Shown here: in pieces, positions 28,287 through 37,601 of the stretch
How positions within the stretch are numbered: position 1 is the stretch's first letter
Layout of the letters: each line of letters begins with the position of its first letter
NCBI RefSeq assembly: GCF_002272015.1
Contig: NZ_NPBY01000013.1
Location: forward strand, 62,001-126,000
Source of the DNA: Paenibacillus campinasensis
GTDB lineage: Bacteria > Bacillota > Bacilli > Paenibacillales > Paenibacillaceae
Direction of reading: 5' to 3'
DNA length: 64,000 nucleotides
Notes under the pieces: generated by a model
What the model was told of the DNA's origin: nothing
Seen by the model: the letters and a program-made list of their open reading frames with translations, nothing else
Database searches by the model: none
Program-made: the position numbers and the translations under genes

Positions 28287-28459
28287 TACGTGGAGAAGGA
28301 GAATTAGTATCCAGTTTAACTGGTAACGCGCTTTTTAATATTTACAAATCATGTTTAGTTTCTCTATGGTTCGTTTTCGTAAGCAGTTATATGATCTTGG
28401 TGAGCATCAAAATGAAAGCGCTGCATATTCATGCAGCCATTAAGGGGGGGAAATAGCGC

Positions 28460-29854
28460 ATGTGGATGCGTAAAATCAGTCTGCTGTTATGCAGTCTGAT
28501 TCTGGTGATCATGACGGCATGCAGCAGCAGCCTGGGAGGTGATGCGAAGACAGTCGACCCCGACAAAGCGGAAGAGGCCGTCAACGCGCCTGCGGAAGCG
28601 ACAAACGAGCAGCCGACAAACGATTCAAGCAGCCAGGGAGTATTAACCGGTACGTCTGAGATGGATTTTGATATGGGCGGCCGCACCATCAAATGGGTGT
28701 CCTGGTATGACGAGTCCATCCAGGAAGACAACCCTGACAACATTGAACGGAAACATAACTTGGAAGAGCTGATGAAAAAACATAATTTCAAAATGGAATA
28801 CGTAGTCGTGGATTTCGGCGAGTACCAGGATAAGGTGACAGCCTCGCTGGTGGCGGGCGAACCGATCGGCGACATCATCCGGGTAGCGCGGCCATGGATG
28901 ATTCCGACGCTGGTCAATCAAGGATTGTTCGCGCCGGTGGATGAATACACGAAGAATGAGAAGGTATTTATCCAGCAGTACACGAACGAGTACTCCCAAT
29001 ACGAAGGAAGGGGCTACGGGTTCAGGACCGGCATTAACGGCGCGTCATCCGGCATTTTCTATAACCGCACGTTAATGAATCAATTGGGCATGAAGCCACT
29101 GCAGGACTACGTCAACGAAGACAACTGGAACTGGGGGACGTTCATTCAGGTCGCGAAAGAAGCAAACAAAGATTCCAATAACGACGGCAAGTTAGATATT
29201 TGGGGTCTTGCATCCGCTTCCTTGCTGGTTCCTGCCATGGCCTCGAACGAAGCGAATCTGGTCATTCTCGATCAACAAGGACTCGAGGATCCCAAAACCT
29301 TGGAAGTGCTGAACTTCTTGTCGCGTCTCGCAACCGAGTCGGTGGGGAGGCCAACGGAAGGGGGAGACTGGACCGAGCCGGGCCAATTTTTTCGCCAAGG
29401 CAACACATTGATGGTTGCAGGCAGCGATTATGAAATGGAAAACTTCAAGCAGGACATGCCGGATTACGATATCGGATTTCTCCCATTTCCGAGAGGGCCA
29501 AGCGCATCAAGCTATCATTCGCATAATACGATCCCGAATTACCTGACGATTCCAAGCGCCGTAGAGCATCCCGAACGTCTGGTGTATATCTACGAGAAAA
29601 TCAACGATATCGACTCGATCTACGACTATCCGAAACAATCTACGCTGGAGACTTTATTCAGCAACGAGGACGATATTCAGAATGCCAAGCTGGCCGGTGA
29701 GAGCATTAAAGTGATTGATACCGAGAGCGGATACCCATCCATGCCATATTACGAATTTATAGGGGAAATCATGGAAGGCATCCCGGTATCGACGGTCGTC
29801 GAGAAATATAAAGGGCCGTTCCAGGCGGCGATTGATGCGGTTTGGAAAAAGTAA
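28460..29854 (+). CDS. extracellular sugar-binding lipoprotein (family 1), no adjacent permeases
   Basis: A 464-residue binding lipoprotein. A GGGGGGG run lies 10 nt before ATG 28460. The signal peptide ends in the lipobox IMTAC (Cys about residue 21), followed by an Ala/Glu/Thr-rich spacer. The mature part is a two-lobed family-1 binding protein (RTIKWVSWYDESIQ at the start; an EF-hand-like DSNNDGKLDIWG at about 240). No permease or ATPase gene is next to it. The neighbours are the convergent AraC regulator and the glucuronoxylanase XynC, so it may feed the importer at 506-2383 or one elsewhere, or act as a sensor partner (inference). Confidence 0.83.
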   Translation: MWMRKISLLLCSLILVIMTACSSSLGGDAKTVDPDKAEEAVNAPAEATNEQPTNDSSSQGVLTGTSEMDFDMGGRTIKWVSWYDESIQEDNPDNIERKHNLEELMKKHNFKMEYVVVDFGEYQDKVTASLVAGEPIGDIIRVARPWMIPTLVNQGLFAPVDEYTKNEKVFIQQYTNEYSQYEGRGYGFRTGINGASSGIFYNRTLMNQLGMKPLQDYVNEDNWNWGTFIQVAKEANKDSNNDGKLDIWGLASASLLVPAMASNEANLVILDQQGLEDPKTLEVLNFLSRLATESVGRPTEGGDWTEPGQFFRQGNTLMVAGSDYEMENFKQDMPDYDIGFLPFPRGPSASSYHSHNTIPNYLTIPSAVEHPERLVYIYEKINDIDSIYDYPKQSTLETLFSNEDDIQNAKLAGESIKVIDTESGYPSMPYYEFIGEIMEGIPVSTVVEKYKGPFQAAIDAVWKK

Positions 29855-29943
29855 TCATGGTCTCAAAAGGAATCTAGGCCAGTCCTCCCGGCGTATTGAA
29901 GGGAAGAGTCAGGTACAGCGTTACAGATGGAAGCGACTTTAGA

Positions 29944-30726
29944 TCAATGCCTTTTAACGGCAGACGGTGGATAGCCTTTCGCTTCCTTGAACACTTTGCT
30001 GAAATAGGAAAGATCTTGAAAGCCGCAGGATTCAGCGGCTTCCGTCACGGTAACGCCGCCGGCCATCAGCATGATTTCAGCATTATTGACACGTACCCGC
30101 TGCAGGTATTCCTTGTAGGTCGAACCGGTATTCTTTTTGAATAGTTTCCCTAAATAAACGGGATGGAGGTTGAACTGCTCGGCAAAGTCGTTTAACGACA
30201 AGTCTTCCGCATAGTGTTCTTCAATGAAGGAAGTCAGCTTCTTGATTCGCGGATCGATAGGCATGATCGTTTGGCGATGCATGCCGTGAAGGAGCCGATG
30301 GAGAATGAGTTCGAACAATGCACGGGCATGAATCATATAAAACGGTTGTTTATTCATCCACACGTGGTTGAACTCCCGGATGTAGGCAAGAATCTCCTTG
30401 GTGATCAATTTCTTCGTAACGACGCCAAACGGAAGCCGGATATGATTGTGCGGCTCGGCCCAGAAAAAATTGAAAGGATACGCATGCATGGGAGATTCCT
30501 TGAAGGTATGGGCTTCCCGTACGCTTCCTCTGGGTACGTACACCAGATCGCCCGCCTCAACTGCAAATTTTTTGCCGTCAATGTAGTAGTTTGCCCGGCC
30601 ATTAACGACGAACGTCAAATCGTGAAACCCGATGCGGGCCTTCTGAATTCTCCAATCCGGATAACATTTGCGGTCCACGAACAGAAAAACATTCGGTACG
30701 AGATGAGGGTGATATTCAAGCTCCAA
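29944..30726 (-). CDS. AraC-family regulator with cupin sensor domain
   Basis: A 260-residue regulator. The frame is open to ATG 30774, but that start has no good ribosome site, while AAAAGGAGG lies 10 nt before TTG 30726, which keeps the whole sensor domain; this start is preferred with moderate certainty. The N-terminal cupin (about 20-130) includes VNGRANYYIDGKKFAVEAGD and VYVPRGSVREAH, the AraC-type sugar-binding fold. The C-terminal double HTH (about 160-258) has LNDFAEQFNLHPVYLGKLFK and VTEAAESCGFQDLSYFSKVF. It lies between the binding lipoprotein and xynC, divergent from xynC, and is the likely local activator of both. Confidence 0.87.
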   Translation of the reverse strand: MELEYHPHLVPNVFLFVDRKCYPDWRIQKARIGFHDLTFVVNGRANYYIDGKKFAVEAGDLVYVPRGSVREAHTFKESPMHAYPFNFFWAEPHNHIRLPFGVVTKKLITKEILAYIREFNHVWMNKQPFYMIHARALFELILHRLLHGMHRQTIMPIDPRIKKLTSFIEEHYAEDLSLNDFAEQFNLHPVYLGKLFKKNTGSTYKEYLQRVRVNNAEIMLMAGGVTVTEAAESCGFQDLSYFSKVFKEAKGYPPSAVKRH

Positions 30727-30814
30727 GCGAAGATCGCCTCCTTTTAAAACAAATTGTAATGTCCCAAGGATCATTTACAACCTGTGATTGGATTGTATTT
30801 AACATGGAATCACC

Positions 30815-30943
30815 ATGGAATCTCCGCTTGTGATTATCGAAATTGTCAAATGCGAGAAGGGAACGGAAGACGCTCGGCGTGCTGTTTGTTTAGCTAAGGC
30901 GATTAACCGATTGTTAGCGGAGCAAGCGATGGAGTGGAATTGA
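30815..30943 (+). CDS. possible 42-residue small protein upstream of xynC
   Basis: ATG 30815 to TGA 30943 encodes a 42-residue, charged, helix-prone peptide beginning MESPLVIIEIVKCEKG. The ribosome site is weak. It is not recognised and could be chance; it lies in the region that must hold the xynC promoter (a TTGACA starts at 30940 at its end). Confidence 0.2.
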   Translation: MESPLVIIEIVKCEKGTEDARRAVCLAKAINRLLAEQAMEWN

Positions 30944-31015
30944 CAAGCTGGATAGGTATTCAACCGAGTACGCTCTGATTCACGAAACCAAAAATTATTA
31001 GGGAGGAGCATTTTC

Positions 31016-32281
31016 ATGAATTCATGGATTAAAAAAGCATTATGTACATGTTTGTCTCTTGTCATTGCATTGTCTCTTATGGCGGTACCTGGTGATGTTT
31101 CCGCAGCTAGTGACGCCGTCGTGAATGTATCGTCGGAGAAACAAGTGATTCGCGGTTTCGGAGGCATTAACCACCCGGCATGGATCGGCGATTTGACGGC
31201 AGCACAGAGAGAGACCGCTTTCGGGAACGGGCCGAATCAGTTAGGCTTCTCGATACTAAGAATCTACGTGCATGAAGACCGAAATCAATGGTACCGCGAG
31301 CTGGAGACGGCCAAACGAGCCATTGCTCTTGGAGCTATTGTCTTTGCTTCGCCATGGAATCCGCCCGCCGACATGATTGAGACCTTCAACCGTAACGGCG
31401 TGTCCGCAAAACGACTTCGATACGACAAATATGCCGCGTATGCCCAGCATCTTAACGATTTCGTGACGTACATGAGAAACAATGGCGTCGATCTGTATGC
31501 GATATCCGTCCAAAACGAGCCCGATTATGCACATGACTGGACATGGTGGACACCGCAGGAAATGCTTCGGTTTATGAAAGAAAATGCCGGATCGATCAAC
31601 ACGAGAGTCATCGCGCCGGAATCGTTCCAGTATCTGAAAAATATGTCGGATCCGATTTTGAATGATCCCCAGGCGCTTGCCAATATGGATATTCTCGGCG
31701 CTCATCTGTACGGGACCCCGATCAGCAATTTCGCTTATCCGCTATTCAAACAAAAAGGAGCGGGAAAAGATCTCTGGATGACGGAGGTATACTATCCGAA
31801 CAGCGACAACAACTCGGCGGATCGCTGGCCCGAAGCCCTGGATGTGTCTTACCATATCCACAACGCGATGGTAGAGGGCGATTTTCAAGCTTACGTATGG
31901 TGGTATATCCGCAGATCTTACGGCCCGATGAAGGAGGATGGCACGATCAGCAAACGCGGCTACAATATGGCTCATTTCTCCAAGTTTGTCCGCCCCGGCT
32001 ATGTCAGGGTGGATGCCACGAAAAATCCTGAATCCAACGTTTACGTATCAGCTTATAAAGGTGACAACAAAATCGTTATCGTTGCGATTAACCGGAGCAG
32101 CGTTGGGGTCAATCAGAACTTTGTCCTGCAAAACGGATCGGTTTCGCAGGTATCAAGGTGGATCACGAGCAGCAATAGCAATCTCCAGCCAGGAACATCT
32201 CTCAATGTAACAGGGCGCAATTTCTGGGCTCATCTTCCCGCGCAAAGCGTTACAACTTTTGTGGGTGAACTCGGGCGGTAA
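31016..32281 (+). CDS. xynC: secreted GH30_8 glucuronoxylanase XynC
   Basis: A 421-residue secreted xylanase, the length of B. subtilis XynC (422). The signal peptide is residues 1-31 (ends VSAAS). The GH30 barrel has the acid/base Glu168 (SVQNEPDY) and nucleophile Glu257 (MTEVYYP). The Arg in WWYIRRSYG (299/300) matches the Arg that binds the 4-O-methyl-glucuronate branch in subfamily 8, so cutting at MeGlcA-decorated xylose is expected. A C-terminal beta-sandwich (about 330-421) completes the fold. GGGAGGAG lies before the ATG. The aldouronates it releases suit the importer and cytoplasmic enzymes at 506-17591. Confidence 0.95.
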   Translation: MNSWIKKALCTCLSLVIALSLMAVPGDVSAASDAVVNVSSEKQVIRGFGGINHPAWIGDLTAAQRETAFGNGPNQLGFSILRIYVHEDRNQWYRELETAKRAIALGAIVFASPWNPPADMIETFNRNGVSAKRLRYDKYAAYAQHLNDFVTYMRNNGVDLYAISVQNEPDYAHDWTWWTPQEMLRFMKENAGSINTRVIAPESFQYLKNMSDPILNDPQALANMDILGAHLYGTPISNFAYPLFKQKGAGKDLWMTEVYYPNSDNNSADRWPEALDVSYHIHNAMVEGDFQAYVWWYIRRSYGPMKEDGTISKRGYNMAHFSKFVRPGYVRVDATKNPESNVYVSAYKGDNKIVIVAINRSSVGVNQNFVLQNGSVSQVSRWITSSNSNLQPGTSLNVTGRNFWAHLPAQSVTTFVGELGR

Positions 32282-32603
32282 CATACCGATAATGCATAGG
32301 AATCAAAGTACAAGACAAAGGGCTCTGTCTTCAGATCGTACAGGACGACTTGGAAGGTCAGCTCTTTGTTCTGGCTGCAAATTAGTCAGCTGCCCTTCGA
32401 TGCTCAGACGCATTATATTTCAGGCGGTTTACCTTTAGGCTCCATAATTATATAAGCCTTCAAACACAGAAATTGCTCGACTGTTGTTTGAAGGCTTTTT
32501 ATCATGCATCCATTAAAAGATAGATCGTCTGCACCTAGTTAAACAGGGGATAAGACTCCATTGCAGACGGGCTTGTGGACATGTACGCTACATCGTTAAT
32601 TCC
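32282..32603. other. 322-bp gap after xynC
   Basis: It holds the strong terminator at 32454-32500. Closer to the VOC gene, CGTCTGCA (32526-32533) and TGCAGACG (32562-32569) form an inverted repeat with a long loop and no T-run. No gene recognised. Confidence 0.5.
32454..32500 (+). terminator. rho-independent terminator of xynC
   Basis: AAGCCTTCAAACA (32454-32466) pairs perfectly over 13 bp with TGTTTGAAGGCTT (32485-32497), followed by TTTTT. Confidence 0.88.
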
Positions 32604-33029
32604 TCATGAGGGTTGATCGGTCACAATCTGCCATTCAATCCCGAATTTATCGATGACTTGACCTGTGGCCGGGCTGAATCCCGTTTCCTGGAGCGGCATG
32701 ATTTCCTTCCCACCGTTTTGCAAAAGGGAAAAGAGTTTTCTCGCGGTTTCGGCATCTTTAACAACGATCATTAAGTTGATGGAAGAGCCGGGCTGCGGAG
32801 TTTGGCCGGGAAGGTAATCGGCCAGCATGATCTCGGAATTTCCGATTTTCAGGTGAGCGTGCATCACGCGTCCTTCATTCTCCGGTGTAACCTCAATCCC
32901 CATTTCTCCAGGCCAGTCCCTTAAATACTCTTGTCCAATGATTTCCGCACCGAAGAGCTCCTGGTAAAATTGAATGGCTTCCTGGGCCCTGCCGTCCAGC
33001 ATCAGATATGGCGTAATGACGATATCCAT
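32604..33029 (-). CDS. VOC-family protein (PhnB-like)
   Basis: A 141-residue protein of the vicinal-oxygen-chelate fold. It starts MDIVITPYLMLDGRAQEAIQ, followed by FYQELFGAE, the N-terminal half of the PhnB/YP-type glyoxalase-like fold. A second half begins near INLMIVVKDAETARKLF. It ends with IDKFGIEWQIV, typical for this subgroup. The ATG follows AGAAAGGAATGGG. It lies 72 bp downstream of an AraC regulator on the same strand, so the two may be one unit. No substrate can be assigned. Confidence 0.82.
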   Translation of the reverse strand: MDIVITPYLMLDGRAQEAIQFYQELFGAEIIGQEYLRDWPGEMGIEVTPENEGRVMHAHLKIGNSEIMLADYLPGQTPQPGSSINLMIVVKDAETARKLFSLLQNGGKEIMPLQETGFSPATGQVIDKFGIEWQIVTDQPS

Positions 33030-33101
33030 CGTTATCCCATTCCTTTCTGTTGTAAATAGAAGTACAAGTTCATACTGACAGAAAAACGAGCGAATAACTT
33101 C

Positions 33102-33884
33102 TCATGCATTGCGGTTTTTTAATGAGTCTGCGAGCAGCTTCAGGACATTGACCACGATGGGCGGGTCTTCCGGGAGGGCTTCACGCAGCGTGATTGTAAA
33201 GGCTTGGTTGTGATCCTGGGGGAAACGCACTTGGTGCTGCACACGGCCGCGCAAGCAATCATCCAGTACGAAGTAACGCATCGGATTGAAGGTTTTCTCA
33301 ATCGAACATGCAAGGAGATAGTAGGTCCCGTTCGGAATATGTTCAAAAAGATGCGTGTGCTTCTTGGTGAGTGCGACTCCGACCACCGGCCGGTGATTGG
33401 GGATGGGGCTGTGGAATAATCCTACAAACGTAACTCCGGCTTGGTAGCCTTCGGGATAACGGACGGACACAAGACATCGACTTGTTTCCGATGCAAGCGG
33501 GGCCTCGTGATGGCCAATAACCGTTGCATCCGTTTCTTCACATTTCTTGGCCACGCTGTAAAGCGCTTCGACTTGCTGCTTATACTCGCGGGGAGAGAGT
33601 CCGGTTTTTCTTGTGAATGTGGTAGAGAACGTGCCGATGCTGGAATAACCTGCATCATATCCGGAATGAGTCACAGAATGTTCATGCCGGAGCAGGGCCT
33701 GTTTGGCGAACTCGACTTTTAATGAAGACAAATAATCCGCTGCTGAAAATCCTGTCAAACGCTTGAATTCTCGGCTGAAATGATACTTGCTGTAACCGAA
33801 ATGGTTGGCGACTTGTTCCACGGTGATATCTTGTGTGACAGATGCTTGCATATACGCAAGAATGTCAGGAATCCGTTCCTTCAC
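33102..33884 (-). CDS. AraC-family regulator with C-terminal effector domain
   Basis: A 260-residue regulator with the HTH at the N-terminus: residues 1-104 are the AraC double HTH (ITVEQVANHFGYSKYHFSRE and TGLSPREYKQQ). The remaining 150 residues form a separate domain with beta-alpha character, GyrI/SOUL-like in placement but not clearly assigned. GTG 33884 follows AAAGGAGC. It precedes the VOC gene, which may be its target. Not obviously linked to the glycan genes. Confidence 0.82.
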   Translation of the reverse strand: MKERIPDILAYMQASVTQDITVEQVANHFGYSKYHFSREFKRLTGFSAADYLSSLKVEFAKQALLRHEHSVTHSGYDAGYSSIGTFSTTFTRKTGLSPREYKQQVEALYSVAKKCEETDATVIGHHEAPLASETSRCLVSVRYPEGYQAGVTFVGLFHSPIPNHRPVVGVALTKKHTHLFEHIPNGTYYLLACSIEKTFNPMRYFVLDDCLRGRVQHQVRFPQDHNQAFTITLREALPEDPPIVVNVLKLLADSLKNRNA

Positions 33885-34299
33885 GGTCCTGCTCCTTTCG
33901 CTGACTCAGTTCATTTTAGTTTACTGTACCATAAATCCAGTCCACCGGGGAACAATCTAAACGGCAAGCATAAGTGCTCTATTAAAGTGTCATGATGCAG
34001 CCTTTGCATCAGTATCCCTTTCATTCAGGGAGCATAGGAGCGGGGAAGGGAGCAGAAGCAAGAGGGAGGAACAAAGAAAAATGAAGTAAATAGCAGCGGA
34101 TGGAGATTACTAACGATCTGCTTGATTCGATTTGAAAAATTGGGCATCCCTACATGGCTCAAGCTCCATAGGTTGTTTCTTCTTACCAACCTTGTCTGTT
34201 TCTGCTGCCTGACCAAACGGGATAATCATGCAAGGGCTCGAAAAAAGTGGAAGTAATCAAAAGCCGCTCCGATGGTAGGAGCGGCTTCTGTAATCCTGA
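33885..34299. other. 415-bp gap
   Basis: It contains the terminator for the minus-strand DUF4097 gene at 34256-34290. A 63-codon minus-strand ORF (34025-34216) shows no family feature and is not called. Nothing else is recognised. Confidence 0.5.
34256..34290 (-). terminator. terminator of the minus-strand regulator/ABC operon
   Basis: AAGCCGCTCC (34261-34270) pairs perfectly with GGAGCGGCTT (34278-34287). Read on the minus strand, the stem is followed by TTGATTAC, a short T-poor tail. Confidence 0.6.
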
Positions 34300-35151
34300 T
34301 TATTCTACCGTAATCGAGCCGACGGAGGAGGTCAGCGTAATCAGTGGACCGCCGCCATTCACATCGCTTTTTCCTTTGCTTGCTCCGCTGACGCGCCCTA
34401 GATCCGTTGTAATTCTTAAGCTGTATGAAGCATCCGGGGGAAGCTTGGCGGTAATCGTGCCGACATCGGTGGTGGCTTTCAAGGCGCTTCCGCTCTCGAT
34501 TCCGTCGAGCTGAATACGCAGGTTGCCAAGCTCGGATTGCACACTGGATTTGCCCTTCAGGTTCGCTTCGTTGATGCGAATCACACCGACGCTGTTGAAT
34601 ACGTTGTATTCGCCATCCAATCCACTTAATCCGATTTCGCCGACATCTGTCGAAATATCGAAATGAGTGACTTTGGCAGGCAGCTGCACTTCATAGTTGA
34701 TCCCGAATTTGGAGTCTCCAAATTTTCGCTCGGCCCAAGTCCATAAGTCTGTTTCCGGATCTCCCTGGGGGTGGGCGACAACAACCATCTGATCACCTTC
34801 TACCCGTACCGAAATGCCCGCTTCCTTGACGATTTCTTCCATCATCGTCTTGTACCGGTGGTTATTCGAGGTTTGAAGTGATGCCTTCACACTCAGCGTA
34901 TCATCCGGACTTGCGGATACCTCAATGTTGCCTACGGAATTTTCGATCTTCACAGCTTCCGTGATGCCATCCTCCATGATGACACTCAGATCTTCTCTCA
35001 CGCTGTTGCTGAGCATCTGATCATACCACTTGGCAGCCGAGCTTGACGTTTCATCGGCTGTGCTGCTTTCGCCTTGGGAACTGTCACAGCCGGAAAGGAC
35101 AAGCATGGAACCAAGTGCGGCGAGCAGCAACTTCTGTATATTTTTATTCAT
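34300..35151 (-). CDS. DUF4097-type lipoprotein
   Basis: A 283-residue lipoprotein. ATG 35151 is used because AAGGAG is 9 nt before it but only 3 nt before the in-frame ATG 35157. The signal peptide ends in the lipobox LVLSGC (Cys about 22), then a Ser/Glu-rich spacer. The mature part is a right-handed beta repeat of the DUF4097 type, visible as recurring GNIEVSAS, GEIGLSGL, GVIRINEA, GNLRIQLD, GTITAKLP and GSITVE. It is last in a five-gene operon with a two-component pair and an ABC exporter. Such proteins often accompany envelope-stress regulators; the exact role is unknown. Confidence 0.8.
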   Translation of the reverse strand: MNKNIQKLLLAALGSMLVLSGCDSSQGESSTADETSSSAAKWYDQMLSNSVREDLSVIMEDGITEAVKIENSVGNIEVSASPDDTLSVKASLQTSNNHRYKTMMEEIVKEAGISVRVEGDQMVVVAHPQGDPETDLWTWAERKFGDSKFGINYEVQLPAKVTHFDISTDVGEIGLSGLDGEYNVFNSVGVIRINEANLKGKSSVQSELGNLRIQLDGIESGSALKATTDVGTITAKLPPDASYSLRITTDLGRVSGASKGKSDVNGGGPLITLTSSVGSITVE

Positions 35152-35188
35152 GATCATCAGCTCCTTGTTATTTACGGCTAGGCAGCCG

Positions 35189-37597
35189 TTATTCTACCAC
35201 CAGGATGCGCGGAGAAGATTTCTGAACCACTTTGGAAGCTCCCCACGCACCAAGCGCTGCTGCGATAATACTCACGGATGCAATTGCAGCGACTCCTCCT
35301 GAATGGAGGATCATAGGTAGCTCCACAATGCCGTAGCCGACGAGGATACTCTGCAGCAGGTTCGGAAGACCATAGATGCCGATCACGATGCCCAGCAGCG
35401 CGCCGAGTATGGAAAGCGCGGCAATGCCGAGCGTAATGGACGTCCGTATCTGCCGGGAGGTCATTCCAAGTGACTTATAGATGCCGTAATTCCGGCTTTC
35501 CTTGCGGATATTGATCCGGCATGTGCTATAGATAATGATGAAGGTGACGATGGTAAACAACAATCCGATGAAGCTCATCGGGTAGATCATAATGTTGGCC
35601 GCTTCCGTAAAGACGGAGTCGAGCAGTGTTTGCTGCGTTACGATAGACGCCGAATCTTGAAACGCCTCATTAAGATCGCTGACAACGCCATCCGCCTCGG
35701 TCACGTCATGAAGATTTATAAACGCAACATCCAGCAGGTCAAAGGACGGATTGGCGGCTCTGGCAGCATCGATGGTGACGCGCGCGGAATACGAAGAATT
35801 CGAGATCGCCTGATAGATGCCGGTAATGAGCAGCGTCTGCTTGTTTCCTTCAATATAGACATCGACCGTATCGCCGATCGTTTTGTTTAACGTTCGTGCT
35901 ACGTTGACGCCGAGGGCAATTTCGTTCTTGTAGTGCGGATTATATCCGGATACGGTGTCAAAGCCCATCTGCTCGTAGCTGCCGTCCAGCACGCTTAAAT
36001 AGATGCTTAGCGGGCTGCTGCCCTCCGCGGATCCAGAGGCCGATTCATCGGCGATCATCGCCGTTGTATTGCCCTGCCACCCGATATCCTTGATTCTTGG
36101 ATCGTTTGCAACAGCCTGCTCAAATTGCTCGCGAGGGAAGGTCATTTTATTAATGACCAAGGCGGAGATGTTGGCTGAATCATATCCCCACTTGGCGGCG
36201 GTTTGCTGAATGCCGAAAATGCTGTTGAGAACGATGAACCCGAGCACCAGTACAGAGGAAGCCAGCGTCGTTAGAATCAGCATCAGAACAGAGCCTTTTC
36301 TGTTCTTGATCAGATTTCTGATGCCGAGGACAGCCATTACAGGCAGGTTGCCAAACCCGATTTTGCTGGTGCCATCGGCATTCATTCTTTGGGCGAACTT
36401 GCTGCTCTTCGCCTCGGACATGCCAAAGCGTATCGCTTGTACAGGCTGGACGTGGCGGGCCTTTCTGGCGTACAGCGCCACAAACAGGATGACCACCGCG
36501 AATAAGAACACACCGACAAGCACGGCGGCATCCAATCCCCGAATCTCCATCTGCGTATTGCTGGTGCTCAGAGAGGAGACCGACATGCCGATCACAATTT
36601 TGGACAGCATGCGGCTGAGCGCAAGTCCAGGGATGACGGCGATGAAAGCCAGCAAGCCGTACTGCATCATATAGGTTCCAATCGTATTGCTGGAGGTCAT
36701 GCCCAGCGACTTGAGAATGCCGATCGTTTTGTAATTGGCGAGAACGGCATCCGAAATGGTGAATCCGATAGTAATCAAGGCAATCAGCATCATGACCAGG
36801 CCGAGGAAAATCATGATGAAACCGACAATCTGACCGATGATCAGGTAGAAGGAGGAGATCGCCTCAAACTCCATTTTGGTCTCAAGGAACGGCCCGCCGA
36901 GCGCGGCTTCAAAGTCCGACCAATAGGCTGCATTTCTGTCATAGTCGTCAAACCGCAACCCCGTCATGTAAGCATCCTGTCCAGGCAGCGGAGCGATCTG
37001 CTCCTGATAATCGTCCGTGTTCATCCAGATGCGGGACGTATTGGTGAACGGTGCGCCGAATGGAACGTCAACGACAACTGCGGATATGCTGAGCGGCAGC
37101 TGTCCGGACCCGATATGAAAGCTGACGGTGTCCCCGACAGACATTCCGTAAGCATTGGCCATGGAGGTAGGAACCCAGACGGTGCCTTTGGCCGGCGAAG
37201 CACTTTCTGTTCCTTCTGCAAAAACCAAATCATCCACCACAAACGGGCGCTCCGGCGTCTGCATCATATGCAGATAGGCGTTCGGAATGTTCTGGTTATC
37301 GTAGGTGATGCCCGATAAGGTCCGGTATGGCAGCAGCTTGGAGACGGATACGCCTTCCTGGGCTTCCCACCATTGATGGACGAGCTGCGGATCATGGAGC
37401 CCCTTTTCCTGCATGATGATCTGATGTGAGCCGTTCGTTTTCTTGTGCATATCAAAGAACATATTGCCTGTATTGGCAATGATGATCGTTGCCGTTGTCA
37501 CCAGCAACGTAGACAGCAAAATGAGCAGAAGGATGAACAGATTCTGAATTTTGTTCTTCCGGATATGTGACCAGCAAAGCGTCCAGATGGCGGCCAT
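35189..37597 (-). CDS. ABC transporter permease with two FtsX domains
   Basis: An 802-residue permease. The start ATG 37597 follows AAGGAGTGATC. Layout: N-terminal helix (about 17-40), a large extracellular domain (40-245), three helices (about 255-380, FtsX domain 1), a further helix near 440, a second extracellular domain (460-680) and three C-terminal helices (685-790, FtsX domain 2). This is the MacB/LolC-type mechanotransmission fold, which moves or extracts substrates outside the membrane rather than importing sugars. It begins 4 bp after the ATPase gene ends, so they form one transporter. Together with the kinase pair it resembles antimicrobial-peptide detoxification modules (inference). 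Confidence 0.87.
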   Translation of the reverse strand: MAAIWTLCWSHIRKNKIQNLFILLLILLSTLLVTTATIIIANTGNMFFDMHKKTNGSHQIIMQEKGLHDPQLVHQWWEAQEGVSVSKLLPYRTLSGITYDNQNIPNAYLHMMQTPERPFVVDDLVFAEGTESASPAKGTVWVPTSMANAYGMSVGDTVSFHIGSGQLPLSISAVVVDVPFGAPFTNTSRIWMNTDDYQEQIAPLPGQDAYMTGLRFDDYDRNAAYWSDFEAALGGPFLETKMEFEAISSFYLIIGQIVGFIMIFLGLVMMLIALITIGFTISDAVLANYKTIGILKSLGMTSSNTIGTYMMQYGLLAFIAVIPGLALSRMLSKIVIGMSVSSLSTSNTQMEIRGLDAAVLVGVFLFAVVILFVALYARKARHVQPVQAIRFGMSEAKSSKFAQRMNADGTSKIGFGNLPVMAVLGIRNLIKNRKGSVLMLILTTLASSVLVLGFIVLNSIFGIQQTAAKWGYDSANISALVINKMTFPREQFEQAVANDPRIKDIGWQGNTTAMIADESASGSAEGSSPLSIYLSVLDGSYEQMGFDTVSGYNPHYKNEIALGVNVARTLNKTIGDTVDVYIEGNKQTLLITGIYQAISNSSYSARVTIDAARAANPSFDLLDVAFINLHDVTEADGVVSDLNEAFQDSASIVTQQTLLDSVFTEAANIMIYPMSFIGLLFTIVTFIIIYSTCRINIRKESRNYGIYKSLGMTSRQIRTSITLGIAALSILGALLGIVIGIYGLPNLLQSILVGYGIVELPMILHSGGVAAIASVSIIAAALGAWGASKVVQKSSPRILVVE

Positions 37598-37601
37598 GCG
37601 A

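Larger units (their letters stand above)
28102..28459. other. 358-bp gap with two terminators before the binding-protein gene
   Basis: No gene. It holds hairpins at 28184-28226 and 28252-28286. Near the end a TGAAAGCGCT half-cre (28413-28422) runs into a perfect short hairpin GCTGCAT-ATTC-ATGCAGC (28420-28437), just before the ribosome site at 28441-28449. Confidence 0.5.

Noticed and set aside
34025..34216. 63-codon minus-strand ORF in an intergenic gap
   Set aside because: No start signal or recognisable sequence; probably non-coding.
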